Assembly (NCBI GenBank): GCA_965228695.1
Contig: CBDDIB010000002.1
Span: forward strand, 2,914,001 to 2,978,000
Length of the DNA stretch: 64,000 nucleotides
Direction: 5' to 3'
Origin: JAJFJD01 sp965228695
Lineage (GTDB): Bacteria; Pseudomonadota; Alphaproteobacteria; UBA8366
Within the stretch, counting starts at the first letter, position 1, and each line of letters begins with the position of its first letter. This document shows positions 25,591-34,439 of this stretch, in pieces. Under the pieces are notes generated by a model. It was not told where the DNA came from, searched no databases, and saw only the letters and a program-made list of their open reading frames with translations. The translations under genes were made by a program, and so were the position numbers.

Positions 25591-25630
25591 GCGTCGTCAG
25601 ACCCCTCCTGTGAAGCCGCGCAGGCAAAAC

Positions 25631-25666
25631 CGGGCCGGGCCTCGGATTTGGAGGCGCGCCGGCCCG
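25631..25666 (-). other. Large hairpin in the leader of the lipase gene
   Basis: CGGGCCGG pairs with CCGGCCCG (25631-25638, 25659-25666), and an inner GCCTC pairs with GAGGC around a 7-nt loop, with a GCG bulge. It lies about 40 bp upstream of the lipase start. It could be a leader structure or a terminator for a neighbour, but no T-tract is present. Confidence 0.45.
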
Positions 25667-25841
25667 TAACGGCATGTCGGCACGTCGAACCTACCGCCGG
25701 TTTGATTGCAAATTGGTTAAACATTCCTTGCTAAATTAGGGCGATTCAGCAGGTTCGGTGGCGACTCCCGCTCACCTTGGTTAACGAGTCCGACACCGAA
25801 TTTTTGCAAAACCGATATTTTGGCGGGCAAATCTACTAGTA

Positions 25842-25849
25842 GAATTCAC
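25842..25849. repeat. Left target-site duplication of second IS element
   Basis: GAATTCAC, identical to 27619-27626. Confidence 0.9.
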
Positions 25850-25874
25850 CGCATATATCCCCTTGACGTACGTA
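25850..25874. repeat. Left terminal inverted repeat
   Basis: Twenty-four of 25 bases match the reverse complement of 27594-27618. Confidence 0.9.
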
Positions 25875-25910
25875 AGTCCAATCCACATATTGAGTGTAAG
25901 GAGATTGGAT

Positions 25911-26771
25911 ATGGCCAAGGGTTTCACGATTACCGAGTTTTTCCGCCGCTTTCCGGACGATAACTCCTGCTTGGATCACCTGATGAAGGTGCGCTACGGC
26001 GAAACGCTTGAATGCCCGAAGTGCGGCAAGGAAGGTCGCTTTGCCCGCCTCAAGAAGCTGCCCGCCTACTCCTGCCCCTGGTGCGGCCATCACATTCACC
26101 CGATGCAGGGAACGCCCTTCGAACGATCCCGCACGCCGCTGCAAAAGTGGTTCTATGCAATGTATCTGTTCACCACGACGCGCAACGGCGTGGCCGCAAA
26201 AGAACTGCAACGCCAGCTTGGCGTGACGTACAAAACCGCGTGGCGCATCGGGCACGAAATCCGCAAGTATATGGGCTATGTCGATGGCGATCCGATGCTT
26301 GGCGGGCATGTCGAAGCCGATGAAGCGTGGATCGGCGGCAGGACACAGGGTAAGTCGGGGCACAGCAATAAGACCATCGTCTTTGGTATGGTCGAACGGG
26401 ATGGCATCGTTCGCGCGGTTCCGGTCAAGAGCCGCTCGCGCTTCCATATTGAGCCGCATATCTCCGATAAGGTGGAGCCGGGGTCGACAATCAGCACTGA
26501 CGATTACTCGGTCTACAAAATCCTTCCCGCTCTCGGATACGAGCACGGCGCGGTCAACCACTCCGCCAAGCAATGGGCTGACGGCATTCATCACACAAAC
26601 ACTATCGAAGCGTTCTGGGGCTGGCTGAAACGTGGCATCAACGGCACGCATGTTTGGGTATCCCGCAAACATCTGCCCAAGTATCTCGGTGAATTCGAAT
26701 TCCGGTTCAATCTTCGGAATTCCCCTCATCTAATGTTCGATTTCCTGCTGGCGGCTTTCCCGAAGCCATAG
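25911..26771 (+). CDS. IS1595-family (ISXO2-like) transposase
   Basis: The 286-residue product has a zinc ribbon ('CPKCGKEG' and 'CPWCGHH', about 35-65) and an ISXO2-like catalytic domain. The first Asp is in 'VEADEAWIGG', the second in 'ISTDDYSVYK' and the Asn/Glu-Lys end in 'HHTNTIEAFWGWLKRG'. The ATG at 25911 follows AAGGAG at a normal distance. It has no frameshift. Its last 65 bp overlap the 3' end of the convergent 60-aa gene. Confidence 0.92.
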   Translation: MAKGFTITEFFRRFPDDNSCLDHLMKVRYGETLECPKCGKEGRFARLKKLPAYSCPWCGHHIHPMQGTPFERSRTPLQKWFYAMYLFTTTRNGVAAKELQRQLGVTYKTAWRIGHEIRKYMGYVDGDPMLGGHVEADEAWIGGRTQGKSGHSNKTIVFGMVERDGIVRAVPVKSRSRFHIEPHISDKVEPGSTISTDDYSVYKILPALGYEHGAVNHSAKQWADGIHHTNTIEAFWGWLKRGINGTHVWVSRKHLPKYLGEFEFRFNLRNSPHLMFDFLLAAFPKP

Positions 26772-26889
26772 CTTCGAACAGGCGGTCAAACGCCGCCTTA
26801 CTGCCCTTTGAAGGATGTTCCTTCGCGAATTGCTTTAACTGCTTTTCGCGACGGGCTTCTTCCAGGCTTAGATATTTACCGCGTGCCAT
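26707..26889 (-). CDS. Small IS1595-associated accessory protein, 60 aa
   Basis: A charged protein ('GKYLSLEEARREKQLKQFAK', then 'KAAFDRLFEAMASGKPPAG') whose start overlaps the end of the upstream membrane-protein gene by 14 bp. It overlaps the transposase end antisense. The layout (basic helix, FD-x-L, Ala-x-GKPP) parallels the 59-aa protein of the other element. The function is unknown; regulation of the transposase or a toxin/antitoxin-like role would be speculation. Confidence 0.6.
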   Translation of the reverse strand: MARGKYLSLEEARREKQLKQFAKEHPSKGSKAAFDRLFEAMASGKPPAGNRTLDEGNSED

Positions 26890-27568
26890 CGCCGCCCCTT
26901 AAGTCAACATGCCTCATTCGGTAGTTGTGCCAATCACATAACAGCCGAACCCAAGATGACTTTGGCCATTCGTTAAAACACTCAGCTTTGTTTACCTTCA
27001 AATCCTCAAATATAGGTGAAACATATTTATCAACTCCCTCCGTTTTTGAGGTTTTATCTTTTCCTGTGCAAATTGTTGTCAAATCGAACATTGCATTCAA
27101 CCAGTAGTCTTTCCCAATATCGGTCTGTGTACTTGATGTGGTTACGTGGTTTGACGGGTAAATTCTTCCCCATACGGTTATTCGGCCCGCCTTAGCTGCG
27201 TCTCGTATTTCCGCTTCAATTCGGAAAACTAAATTCCCGTCATCATTTGAATCGCCAATTGCCCACACCGATTTATTGTTCAAATAATCGAACAGCCATC
27301 GTACCGACGCATCTGGTCGACGTTGCGCCGGCATCCTTTTGCGCAACTCGAAATACGTCAAGAACGCCGCCCAACCTATCAGGGCAAGTAGCACTATTGG
27401 CGCCCAACCAGGCGACCAGGGAAGATCAAATTGAACTTCGGGCGGCAGCATTGGCTTAACTATCCGATCCCAAATATCGTACGGATCGAGAACAAAAGCC
27501 GGAATCCAAAGCCAAAACCGCCGCAGAATTCCCCAAAGGAATTCGCGTAGCGCGTGACACAATTCCAT
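26876..27568 (-). CDS. Membrane-anchored cargo protein of the IS element, 230 aa
   Basis: The N-terminal third has two hydrophobic segments (about 10-30 'LWGILRRFWLWIPAFVL' and 50-70 'WAPIVLLALIGWAAFLTYF'). A soluble domain of about 155 residues follows ('VRWLFDYLNNKSVWAIGDSN', 'EIRDAAKAGRITVWGRI'). No family is recognised. It is less GC-rich than the neighbouring fad genes and overlaps the 60-aa gene, forming a two-gene cargo unit. No strong ribosome site is visible at the ATG. Confidence 0.6.
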   Translation of the reverse strand: MELCHALREFLWGILRRFWLWIPAFVLDPYDIWDRIVKPMLPPEVQFDLPWSPGWAPIVLLALIGWAAFLTYFELRKRMPAQRRPDASVRWLFDYLNNKSVWAIGDSNDDGNLVFRIEAEIRDAAKAGRITVWGRIYPSNHVTTSSTQTDIGKDYWLNAMFDLTTICTGKDKTSKTEGVDKYVSPIFEDLKVNKAECFNEWPKSSWVRLLCDWHNYRMRHVDLRGGDGTR

Positions 27569-27593
27569 CGAACGGATATTGACTCGCCACCCC

Positions 27594-27618
27594 TACGTAC
27601 GTCAAGGGGATATTTGCG
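27594..27618. repeat. Right terminal inverted repeat
   Basis: Reverse complement of 25850-25874 with one mismatch. Confidence 0.9.
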
Positions 27619-27626
27619 GAATTCAC
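27619..27626. repeat. Right target-site duplication
   Basis: GAATTCAC, the copy of 25842-25849. Confidence 0.9.
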
Positions 27627-27723
27627 GGATAGGTTTTCGCTCCGCATTCCTGCACTGATTTGTTAACCTTGGTGCGGTTTCATCGGGAACAGAGTCCCGA
27701 TGTGCGACAAAGGGGATTGCGCG

Positions 27724-29397
27724 ATGGCGTCGTCCGCACCGTCCAAGACCGAAACGCGTACCGATACGCATTTTGTCGAGAATCAATCGCCGGTGCTTGA
27801 AGATTACAATGTCTTCGAGAGCGATCCCGTGTTGTGCGACGCGCTGCTGCGCGAAGGCGGCGCCTGGGGCGCGGACCGGGCCCGCACGCTCGGCGGCCGG
27901 GTCGGCAGCGCGGAGGTGCTGCACTGGGCGCGCGACGCCAACCGGCAAACCCCGGCGCTCTGTACCCATGACGGCGCTGGAAACCGGGTCGACCGCGTCG
28001 ACTATCACCCGGCGTGGCACAACCTGATGGCGCTCGCCGTGGCGCATGGTGTCCACGCGCTGCCCTGGCGGTACCCGCAGCCGGGCGCGCATGTCGTGAA
28101 AGCGGCATTGGCCTATCTGATGAACCAGGGTGAGAACGGCGTCTGCTGTCCGATGGCGATGAGCTTCGCGGCGGTGCCCGCATTGCGCGTCGAGCCGGAA
28201 CTGTCATCCGAATGGGAGCCGCATCTGCTGTCGCTCGACTACGACACCCGGTTTATCCCGGCGTCGCAGAAGCGCGGCGTGCTGGTCGGCATGGCGATGA
28301 CGGAAAAGCAGGGCGGGTCGGACGTTCGCGCCAACACGACGCAAGCGGTGCGCGCACCGCACGATGGAGCCAACGTCTATCGCCTGACCGGACACAAGTG
28401 GTTCTGTTCCGCGCCCATGTCCGACGCCTTCCTGACGCTGGCGCAGGCCGACGGCGGATTGACCTGTTTCCTGGTGCCGCGCGTGCTGCCGGACGGCACG
28501 CGGAACCGGTTCCTGTTGCAGCGGCTGAAGGACAAGCTCGGCAACCGGTCGAACGCATCCGCCGAGGTCGAGTACAGCGACACGCTCGCGTGGCGCGTCG
28601 GCGGCGAGGGCGACGGCGTGCGCACGATCATCCCGATGGTGCACCACACGCGGCTGGATGCGGCGATCAGCGCGGCGGCGGTGATGCGCCAAGCGGTCGT
28701 GCAGGCGCTGCATCACGCGGCCCACCGGTCGGCCTTCGGTGCGCGGCTGGCGGACCAGCCGTTGATGCAGAACGTGCTCGCCGATCTGGCGTTGGAAAGC
28801 GAGGCGGCAACGACGATGGCGATGCGGCTGGCGCGCGGCTTCGACGACGCGACCGCCGATTCCGACCAAGAACCCTTCGTCCGGCTCGCCACGGCGGTAA
28901 CAAAATTCCACATCTGTAAACGCGCCCCGGTTGTGACGGCGGAGGCGATGGAGTGTCTCGGCGGCAACGGCTATGTCGAGGAATCGCTGATGCCGCGCCT
29001 CTACCGGGAAGCCCCGGTGAACGGCATATGGGAAGGCTCGGGCAACGTCATCTGCCTCGACATCCTGCGCACCCTGGCACGCGAGCCGCAGGCGCTCGCT
29101 GCGATGGTAGACGAACTGCGCGCCGCGGAGGGCGGCGACGCCCGGCTGGACACATACGTAGCGAGTCTCGAAAAGGACATGGATTCCGGTGCGTTGGACG
29201 AAGGGCAGGCGCGCGTCCTGGTCGAACGCCTGGCGCTGGCCTGGCAGGCCGCCCTGCTGGTGCAGCACGCCCCGGCTCCCGTCGCCGACGCCTTCTGCGC
29301 CTCCCGCCTGGACGGCGCGGGCGGCCGTACGCTGGGCACGCTGCCGGGCGACGTGGAGAAGAAGGCGATTATCGGCCGCGCGTGGCGCGTTACCTGA
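27724..29397 (+). CDS. AidB-type acyl-CoA dehydrogenase
   Basis: The 557-residue flavoprotein has the AidB family features: 'FVENQSPVLEDYNVFESDP' at the N-terminus, 'MAMTEKQGGSDVRANTTQA' at about 200, 'GHKWFCSAPMSDAFLTLAQ' at about 225 and 'ECLGGNGYVEESLMPRLYRE' at about 420. AidB-like proteins belong to the acyl-CoA dehydrogenase fold; E. coli AidB is linked to alkylation stress and isovaleryl-CoA oxidation. ATG at 27724 has AAAGGGGAT upstream and is preferred over the in-frame ATG at 27700. The second IS element ends 105 bp upstream and may affect its promoter. Confidence 0.88.
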   Translation: MASSAPSKTETRTDTHFVENQSPVLEDYNVFESDPVLCDALLREGGAWGADRARTLGGRVGSAEVLHWARDANRQTPALCTHDGAGNRVDRVDYHPAWHNLMALAVAHGVHALPWRYPQPGAHVVKAALAYLMNQGENGVCCPMAMSFAAVPALRVEPELSSEWEPHLLSLDYDTRFIPASQKRGVLVGMAMTEKQGGSDVRANTTQAVRAPHDGANVYRLTGHKWFCSAPMSDAFLTLAQADGGLTCFLVPRVLPDGTRNRFLLQRLKDKLGNRSNASAEVEYSDTLAWRVGGEGDGVRTIIPMVHHTRLDAAISAAAVMRQAVVQALHHAAHRSAFGARLADQPLMQNVLADLALESEAATTMAMRLARGFDDATADSDQEPFVRLATAVTKFHICKRAPVVTAEAMECLGGNGYVEESLMPRLYREAPVNGIWEGSGNVICLDILRTLAREPQALAAMVDELRAAEGGDARLDTYVASLEKDMDSGALDEGQARVLVERLALAWQAALLVQHAPAPVADAFCASRLDGAGGRTLGTLPGDVEKKAIIGRAWRVT

Positions 29398-29478
29398 ACG
29401 TGCCCTCTTACCATGCGGCGATCATTGATATCAACATGCCCGAACCATGTGGTCCACCATCGCATGACCGCATCAACG

Positions 29479-29832
29479 TTACTTGCGGGATTTCTTTCGA
29501 AAAAAGATGTATCCCCTAATCCCTACATAAACTCTCCGAAGAATATCGAGGGCTAGAATCGCTTCGGCTTTGAACGGAATTTTATCCCAGAAATATTTGA
29601 AGATTTCATACAGTGACACAATGAGCCTTAGCAGGTTTGTTTCGGTCATTCGTTTCTTCACGATCTGACGTTGTTCCTCGGGACATGGTTGTCTGTGGAG
29701 GTACCTGATGCCTTCAATCGTGCCAAGGTCAATCTGGTGAGTTTTCTGTTTCGCACCACAAAAGGGACAGTTTGACTCCCAATCACCTTGAAAGTTGCTG
29801 GACTGATCTCCCATTTTGAACTTTGCCTGCAA
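29479..29832 (-). CDS. AT-rich hypothetical protein with possible zinc-binding cysteines
   Basis: The 117-residue product has 'NCPFCGAKQKTHQ' near the N-terminus and 'HRQPCPEE' at about residue 48, which could bind zinc with additional ligands. The remainder is helical and basic ('YEIFKYFWDKIPFKAEA', ending 'FFRKKSRK'). No family is recognised. Base composition is clearly lower in GC than the aidB-like gene and matches the adjacent 29914 gene, so both probably arrived together. Confidence 0.5.
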   Translation of the reverse strand: MQAKFKMGDQSSNFQGDWESNCPFCGAKQKTHQIDLGTIEGIRYLHRQPCPEEQRQIVKKRMTETNLLRLIVSLYEIFKYFWDKIPFKAEAILALDILRRVYVGIRGYIFFRKKSRK

Positions 29833-29913
29833 TGGAAAAATACAGTGGCGAGAAACCTGTATGAGGACTTAAGCCATCCGAAACAAATCCTGTCCGTTTT
29901 CGATCAACGATGT

Positions 29914-30864
29914 CTACATAACATCGCGCCAATGGCTCCAGCTATCCTGACTAAGTCCTTCTTCTCTAATCCGCGTTAGGACTTCTTGGGATAGGATTTC
30001 TGGGGTCCAGAATATTGGGCGGCCAATTCCACCAAATATTCCTAGTTCACCTAGATGATGCCACCAAGATCGAATAGACGTATCCTCTTGAGCCATATGC
30101 TTGATAATCGAGAATAGCAGAGAAGCTAGAATGTCGCCTCTTCTCTGAGGGCTCCAATTTCCCTCTAAATCGGCTTCATGCTGCATCGTGTACATAGATG
30201 TAATTGCTTCATCTATTCCGATGTCACTCATGTCTTGTTTGATACTGGGGGGTATTGTTGAACCAATCTCAATCGATTTAGCTAGGGCGAAGGTTGCCGT
30301 ATCTGCGACACACAAGATGTCGAGTTGTTCTCGTGGGCTTTCGGCAAACTCGACCTGGAATTCTTCTATGCGATCATAAATCTTGGAGACCCGATCTTTT
30401 CCTTTCCACACATGTGAGTGAGCCAGAAGACCTATGTATGGAGATTGAAAGAGTTCTTTATAAGGGCTTCCAATTTGGACCTTAGTGTGTCTTTTGATCT
30501 CTGCTGCATTCCTAAAAGTCTTTCGGATACCATCTTTCTTGAGGGTCAGTTTGCATTCAAAAGCAGCAACTACTCCACCTGAAAAGTAGTACTTTCGATC
30601 TCTCAGTTGCTCGGGATAGGTGGGACTAAGTATCAATATATCAAGCTGTGGGCTTGATGTTTCATCAGGGAACAGGAGTCGGCCTTTCGTGACAATTGGG
30701 TAATTGCTCGGCAGCCAACCACGTAAAAATTTTGCCCAGCTTTCTTCGATTTGGTCTCCTGCGGTCCCTGGATCTTCTACTGCTCGTTCTCCTACTCGAG
30801 TGTATTCCTTGGCTATTGCGTCTTTCACGTCGGACATAAACTCGTAGAAATCGTGTTTTGACAT
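29914..30864 (-). CDS. DUF6602-like protein, possible nuclease fold
   Basis: The 316-residue product shows 'SSPQLDILILSPTYPEQL' followed by 'SGGVVAAFECKLTLKKDG' (about 80-115). This is an Asp then Glu-x-Lys arrangement like the PD-(D/E)xK nuclease core seen in DUF6602-type proteins, which are often found in defence islands. The later part is helical. Base composition is AT-rich, unlike its flanks, which suggests transfer. An active nuclease is inference; the family has no established function that I can cite. Confidence 0.6.
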   Translation of the reverse strand: MSKHDFYEFMSDVKDAIAKEYTRVGERAVEDPGTAGDQIEESWAKFLRGWLPSNYPIVTKGRLLFPDETSSPQLDILILSPTYPEQLRDRKYYFSGGVVAAFECKLTLKKDGIRKTFRNAAEIKRHTKVQIGSPYKELFQSPYIGLLAHSHVWKGKDRVSKIYDRIEEFQVEFAESPREQLDILCVADTATFALAKSIEIGSTIPPSIKQDMSDIGIDEAITSMYTMQHEADLEGNWSPQRRGDILASLLFSIIKHMAQEDTSIRSWWHHLGELGIFGGIGRPIFWTPEILSQEVLTRIREEGLSQDSWSHWRDVM

Positions 30865-31046
30865 TCGGCTATGACACGCTTTTTCAAGGTCCGCGAAATT
30901 GAAAGATAATACTCATAAATTGCAGTTAGAACTTTTTTATTCAATCTCTGGATATCATGAAGATGGATTAGTCACACTATTTCCTCGTGAGTTTATTGCA
31001 ACTTGTTTGGGAACATGCTGTTACGCGCTAGATCGAATTTACTGTC

Positions 31047-31535
31047 CTACCCCAACGGCCGGAACGGTGCCGGGTAGTCCACCTTCTTCGGTGTGCTCTT
31101 GAATGCATCCGGTTTCAGCGCCAGCGCCATGAAGAACTCGCGGGGATAGTCCGTCTCGAACGTCTTCGCCGCCGTTAGCGAAAAGCCGAAGCGTGTGTAA
31201 TAGGACGGGTCGCCGAGCAGGAAGATGGCGGACCAGCCCGCCGCCGTGGCGCGGCCGATGGCGTGGTGGATCAGGGCGGAGCCGATGCCTTGGCGTTGAT
31301 GGTCGGGCGCGACCGAAACCGGGGCCAGCGCCAAGGCGCCGGGCGGCGCGGTCAAGGTCGAAAGCAGGATATGTCCGACGATCTCGCCGTCCCTCTCGGC
31401 GACGACCTCGAACGCCGCGTCGCCGGACGCGCGCAGGGCATCGACGAGGGTCGCTTCGGCGGTCCCGCCGAAGGCGGCTTCGGTGAGGGATCGGACGGCG
31501 GGATGGTCGCCGGTTTCCGGGGCTCGGATGATCAT
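31047..31535 (-). CDS. GNAT-family N-acetyltransferase
   Basis: The 162-residue product has the GNAT acetyl-CoA-binding pattern 'PVSVAPDHQRQGIGSALIHH' (about 70-90) and a typical 'GDPSYYTRFGF' segment (about 105-115), found in YhbS-like acetyltransferases. Substrate unknown. It opens the GC-rich block following the AT-rich insertion. Confidence 0.88.
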   Translation of the reverse strand: MIIRAPETGDHPAVRSLTEAAFGGTAEATLVDALRASGDAAFEVVAERDGEIVGHILLSTLTAPPGALALAPVSVAPDHQRQGIGSALIHHAIGRATAAGWSAIFLLGDPSYYTRFGFSLTAAKTFETDYPREFFMALALKPDAFKSTPKKVDYPAPFRPLG

Positions 31536-31639
31536 TTGTCCCGCTCTCTCTTTCGGGAAATGGCAGGCTCAAGACGCCCGTGTGAAGGACGAGCCCGTGC
31601 CGGACCGACCGATGGCCGCCCGCGCCGGGCCGGGCCCGC

Positions 31640-32470
31640 TTACGGCTCGAACGCGTCGAACGCCTTCGTATAGTCCGGATGCCAGCGCGAGAGGGCAGGG
31701 CGATTTTCGACGAGGTCGCCGGCGGACCAGAGGATGCGCTTGCGGTCCATGTCCGGCGTGACCTCGCCGTCCGGGCAGAGAATGTAGAAGTCGGTCCGCT
31801 CCAGCGCATCCATCATGAAGTCCACCACCTGATCCGGCAGCCACGCGCCGGCGCGGTGTTCGCGCTTGCCGGTCGTCGTCATGCCGGGGATCAGCAGGTG
31901 GGCCGTCACCTGCGCGCCCTTGGTGTTGCGCAGTTCGTGCTGCAGCAGCTCGGTGTAGGCTTTTACCGCCGCCTTCGCGACGTTGTACGGCGTGTTGCCG
32001 GGCGGGTTGGTGATGCCCTGTTTCGAGCCGACGTTGACCACCAGCGCCGGCGTTTCCTGGCGCAGCATCGACGGCAGGAAGGCCTGCACGCCGTGGATCA
32101 CGCCGAACAGGTTGACGTCGAGCGCCTGCCGCCAGGTTTCCTCGTCCTCCCACGGTTTTGCGTTGAGCCGCGTCACCGCGTTGTTCATCAGCACGCCGAC
32201 TTCGCCCAGATCCGCATAGACGGCGTTGTGCACCGCCGCGAAATCGCCGAGCCGCGCGACGTTCGCGGCGACCGCCAGGACGTTGTCTTCCGCTGTCGAG
32301 GTCTCGGCGAGGAGGTCGGCGCGCGCCGTCTCCAGTTCCTCGTCGTCGATGTCGATCATACAGACCTTCATGCCGAGTTCGGCGAAGCGCCGGCAGGCGG
32401 CGCGGCCGATGCCGAGCGCTGCGCCGGTCACGACGGCGACCCGGCCGGGTGAGAAGGCGGGATGGGGCAT
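31640..32470 (-). CDS. Short-chain dehydrogenase/reductase
   Basis: The 276-residue SDR has the dinucleotide motif 'VTGAALGIGRAACRRF' (about 14-28), structural 'NNAVTRL', catalytic Ser in 'VNVGSKQGITN' and Tyr/Lys in 'YNVAKAAVKAYTE' (about 155-165). It would oxidise an alcohol or reduce a carbonyl with NAD(P). The ATG at 32470 is preferred because longer starts would add a poor N-terminus that overlaps the 32550 gene. It forms an apparent unit with the acyl-CoA dehydrogenase upstream (80-bp gap). Confidence 0.88.
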   Translation of the reverse strand: MPHPAFSPGRVAVVTGAALGIGRAACRRFAELGMKVCMIDIDDEELETARADLLAETSTAEDNVLAVAANVARLGDFAAVHNAVYADLGEVGVLMNNAVTRLNAKPWEDEETWRQALDVNLFGVIHGVQAFLPSMLRQETPALVVNVGSKQGITNPPGNTPYNVAKAAVKAYTELLQHELRNTKGAQVTAHLLIPGMTTTGKREHRAGAWLPDQVVDFMMDALERTDFYILCPDGEVTPDMDRKRILWSAGDLVENRPALSRWHPDYTKAFDAFEP

Positions 32471-32549
32471 TGGGCAAATCTCCGCTGGGGCAATTCCCGA
32501 CAGGGTGTCAGCCGAGACGCGGCAGGGCAACCTCGATCGACGGCGCGTT

Positions 32550-34313
32550 TTAAGCGGCGACCAGCGCCACCGCATCCTGCAGGCTCACCGGCGCGTCGCC
32601 CAGCACCGCGTCGGTCATCGCCGTCGCGTCGTCGCCGAGGGCGAGCGGGTCCTGCGGGCGCAGGCGGTGGTCGATCACCATGCGGGACAGCAGCAGCCGG
32701 CGGGCGTCGCCGCCTTGCGCGCCGAGCGCCACGCCCTCGCAGGCCATCAGCACCGCGCTCGCCGTGTGGTACAGCGCGTCGGCGGCCTGGCGGGCCATCG
32801 GCTGGTTGTCGCTTTTCGCGACCTCGTTGGCGAAGGCGACGGCGCGGTCGACCGTGGCCGCCAACTCGCCCTTAAACTGGCCGGGCAGGGCGGGATTGTC
32901 CTTGAGCCGCTGCGCCAGATCGTCCCGCAAGTCCTCGTGTGCGCCGACCTTGGCGATGGCGCGGGTGGTGACGTCGAGCGCGTTGATGTTCGACGTGCCT
33001 TCCCACAACACGCCGAGATGCGCGTCGCGGACCAGCTTGGCGTTGATCCAGTCCTCGATATAGCCGTTGCCGCCGCGCACCTCCATCGCGCCGGTGGCGA
33101 CGGTGATGTTGTCGCGGCAGGCGCGGAACTTGAGCAGCGGCGTGAGGATGCGCAGCAGCTTCTGCGCCCGCGCGTCGCTCGCCTTGTCCGGGTGGATCTG
33201 CTGCGCGATCAGCAGCGCGACGGAGAGCACCTGCTCGGTCGGCACCATCAGCTTCAGGAGCTGGCGGCGCAGCAACGGCTTGTTGATCACCTTCTCGCCG
33301 AAGGCGATGCGGTTGCGGGCGACGGCCATCGCCTCGTTCAGGCAGCGCCGCATCATCCCGGCGGCGCGCACGCCGTGCGACAGGCGCGACAGGTTCACCT
33401 GGTCCATCATCTGCTTCAACCCGCTGGTCACGTCGCCCAGCGGATAAGCGACCGCGCCGTCGAAGATGATTTCGCCCGACGCCATCGACTTGCTGCCCAT
33501 CTTGGGTTTCAGCCGCACGATGCGGTAGCTGTTGCGGGTGCCGTCGTCGAGCCGGCGGGGCAGGGCGAACAGGCCGAGGCCCCGGCTGCCCGCTGGCGCG
33601 CCCTGCGGCCGGGCCAGCAGCAGCGCCACGTCGCCGTCGGCGCAGGAGCAGAACCACTTCTCGCCGTAGAGCCGCCAGGCGCCGTTCTCGTTGCGCGCCT
33701 CCAACTCGATATTGCCCACGTCGGAGCCGCCGGTCTTCTCGGTCATGAACTGCGCGCTCTTCAGGATCGTGCTCATGTCCTGGCTCATCATGCCCGGCAG
33801 GAAGCGCGCTTTGGTCTCCTCGTCGCCGTAGCGCTCGATCAGCATGGCCGAGGTGTCGGTCACCGAGATCGGGCACATTAGCGCGAATTCCGACTGGGTG
33901 AAGAGATACTGGAAGACGTATTTCGCGATCGGCGGCATCTTCTCCCGCCAGCCGAATAGGCCCGGCTTGTGGGTCATGCAGTGGATGCCGAAATCGCCGA
34001 AGCCGATCCGTTCCATCTCGCGGTAGGCGGGGTGGAACTCGATCCAGTCCTCGTCCAGGCCGCGCGGGTTGCGCGTGTGCAGGACCGGCTCGTGCCGGTC
34101 GGCGAGGCGGGACAGCTCGTCCAGCCGCCCGCCCGAAACTTCGCCCAAACGCTCGTAATGCGGGGTCAGGTGGCTCAGCAGCGCGCCGTCCATATAGAGC
34201 GGCAGCAGCGATTGCAGGCTGCGGTCCAGGGTGAAGAAATTCTCGCCGTGGCAGTCGGGCGCGATCCAGTCGTCGAGGGTCTGCGGCATTTCAAAGGCTT
34301 CTGCGTGGCTCAT
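32550..34313 (-). CDS. AidB-like acyl-CoA dehydrogenase
   Basis: The 587-residue flavoenzyme has 'QFMTEKTGGSDVGNIELEA' (about 190), 'YGEKWFCSCADGDVALLLA' (about 215) and 'MEVRGGNGYIEDWINAKLVRD' (about 425). It belongs to the same family as the product of 27724-29397 but is clearly divergent. With the SDR and the divergent LysR gene it may form a small pathway for an acyl-CoA of unknown structure. It starts at the ATG 34313, 126 bp from the LysR gene. Confidence 0.88.
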   Translation of the reverse strand: MSHAEAFEMPQTLDDWIAPDCHGENFFTLDRSLQSLLPLYMDGALLSHLTPHYERLGEVSGGRLDELSRLADRHEPVLHTRNPRGLDEDWIEFHPAYREMERIGFGDFGIHCMTHKPGLFGWREKMPPIAKYVFQYLFTQSEFALMCPISVTDTSAMLIERYGDEETKARFLPGMMSQDMSTILKSAQFMTEKTGGSDVGNIELEARNENGAWRLYGEKWFCSCADGDVALLLARPQGAPAGSRGLGLFALPRRLDDGTRNSYRIVRLKPKMGSKSMASGEIIFDGAVAYPLGDVTSGLKQMMDQVNLSRLSHGVRAAGMMRRCLNEAMAVARNRIAFGEKVINKPLLRRQLLKLMVPTEQVLSVALLIAQQIHPDKASDARAQKLLRILTPLLKFRACRDNITVATGAMEVRGGNGYIEDWINAKLVRDAHLGVLWEGTSNINALDVTTRAIAKVGAHEDLRDDLAQRLKDNPALPGQFKGELAATVDRAVAFANEVAKSDNQPMARQAADALYHTASAVLMACEGVALGAQGGDARRLLLSRMVIDHRLRPQDPLALGDDATAMTDAVLGDAPVSLQDAVALVAA

Positions 34314-34439
34314 GCGGGGCTCCCGGTCGGTCGGCGGTTACGGTGGACGCTACCCTAAAAGATGAAGATCGCGAGGTATCGCCGCAACCGATTTATCGGT
34401 ATCCTATGATTGCGTTTTACTCAATCAAGGAAACAGGCG

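Larger units (their letters stand above)
25850..27618. mobile_element. Second IS1595-family element with membrane-protein cargo
   Basis: The 1769-bp element has 25-bp terminal inverted repeats with one mismatch (25850-25874 and 27594-27618; inward reading starts CGCA, then WATATCCCCTTGACGT). It is flanked by the 8-bp duplication GAATTCAC (25842-25849, 27619-27626). It contains an ISXO2-type transposase on the plus strand and, convergent, a two-gene minus-strand cargo (a membrane protein and a 60-aa protein). It is unrelated in its ends to the element at 5985-9594. It is inserted between the lipase/fad operon and the aidB-like gene. Confidence 0.92.
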
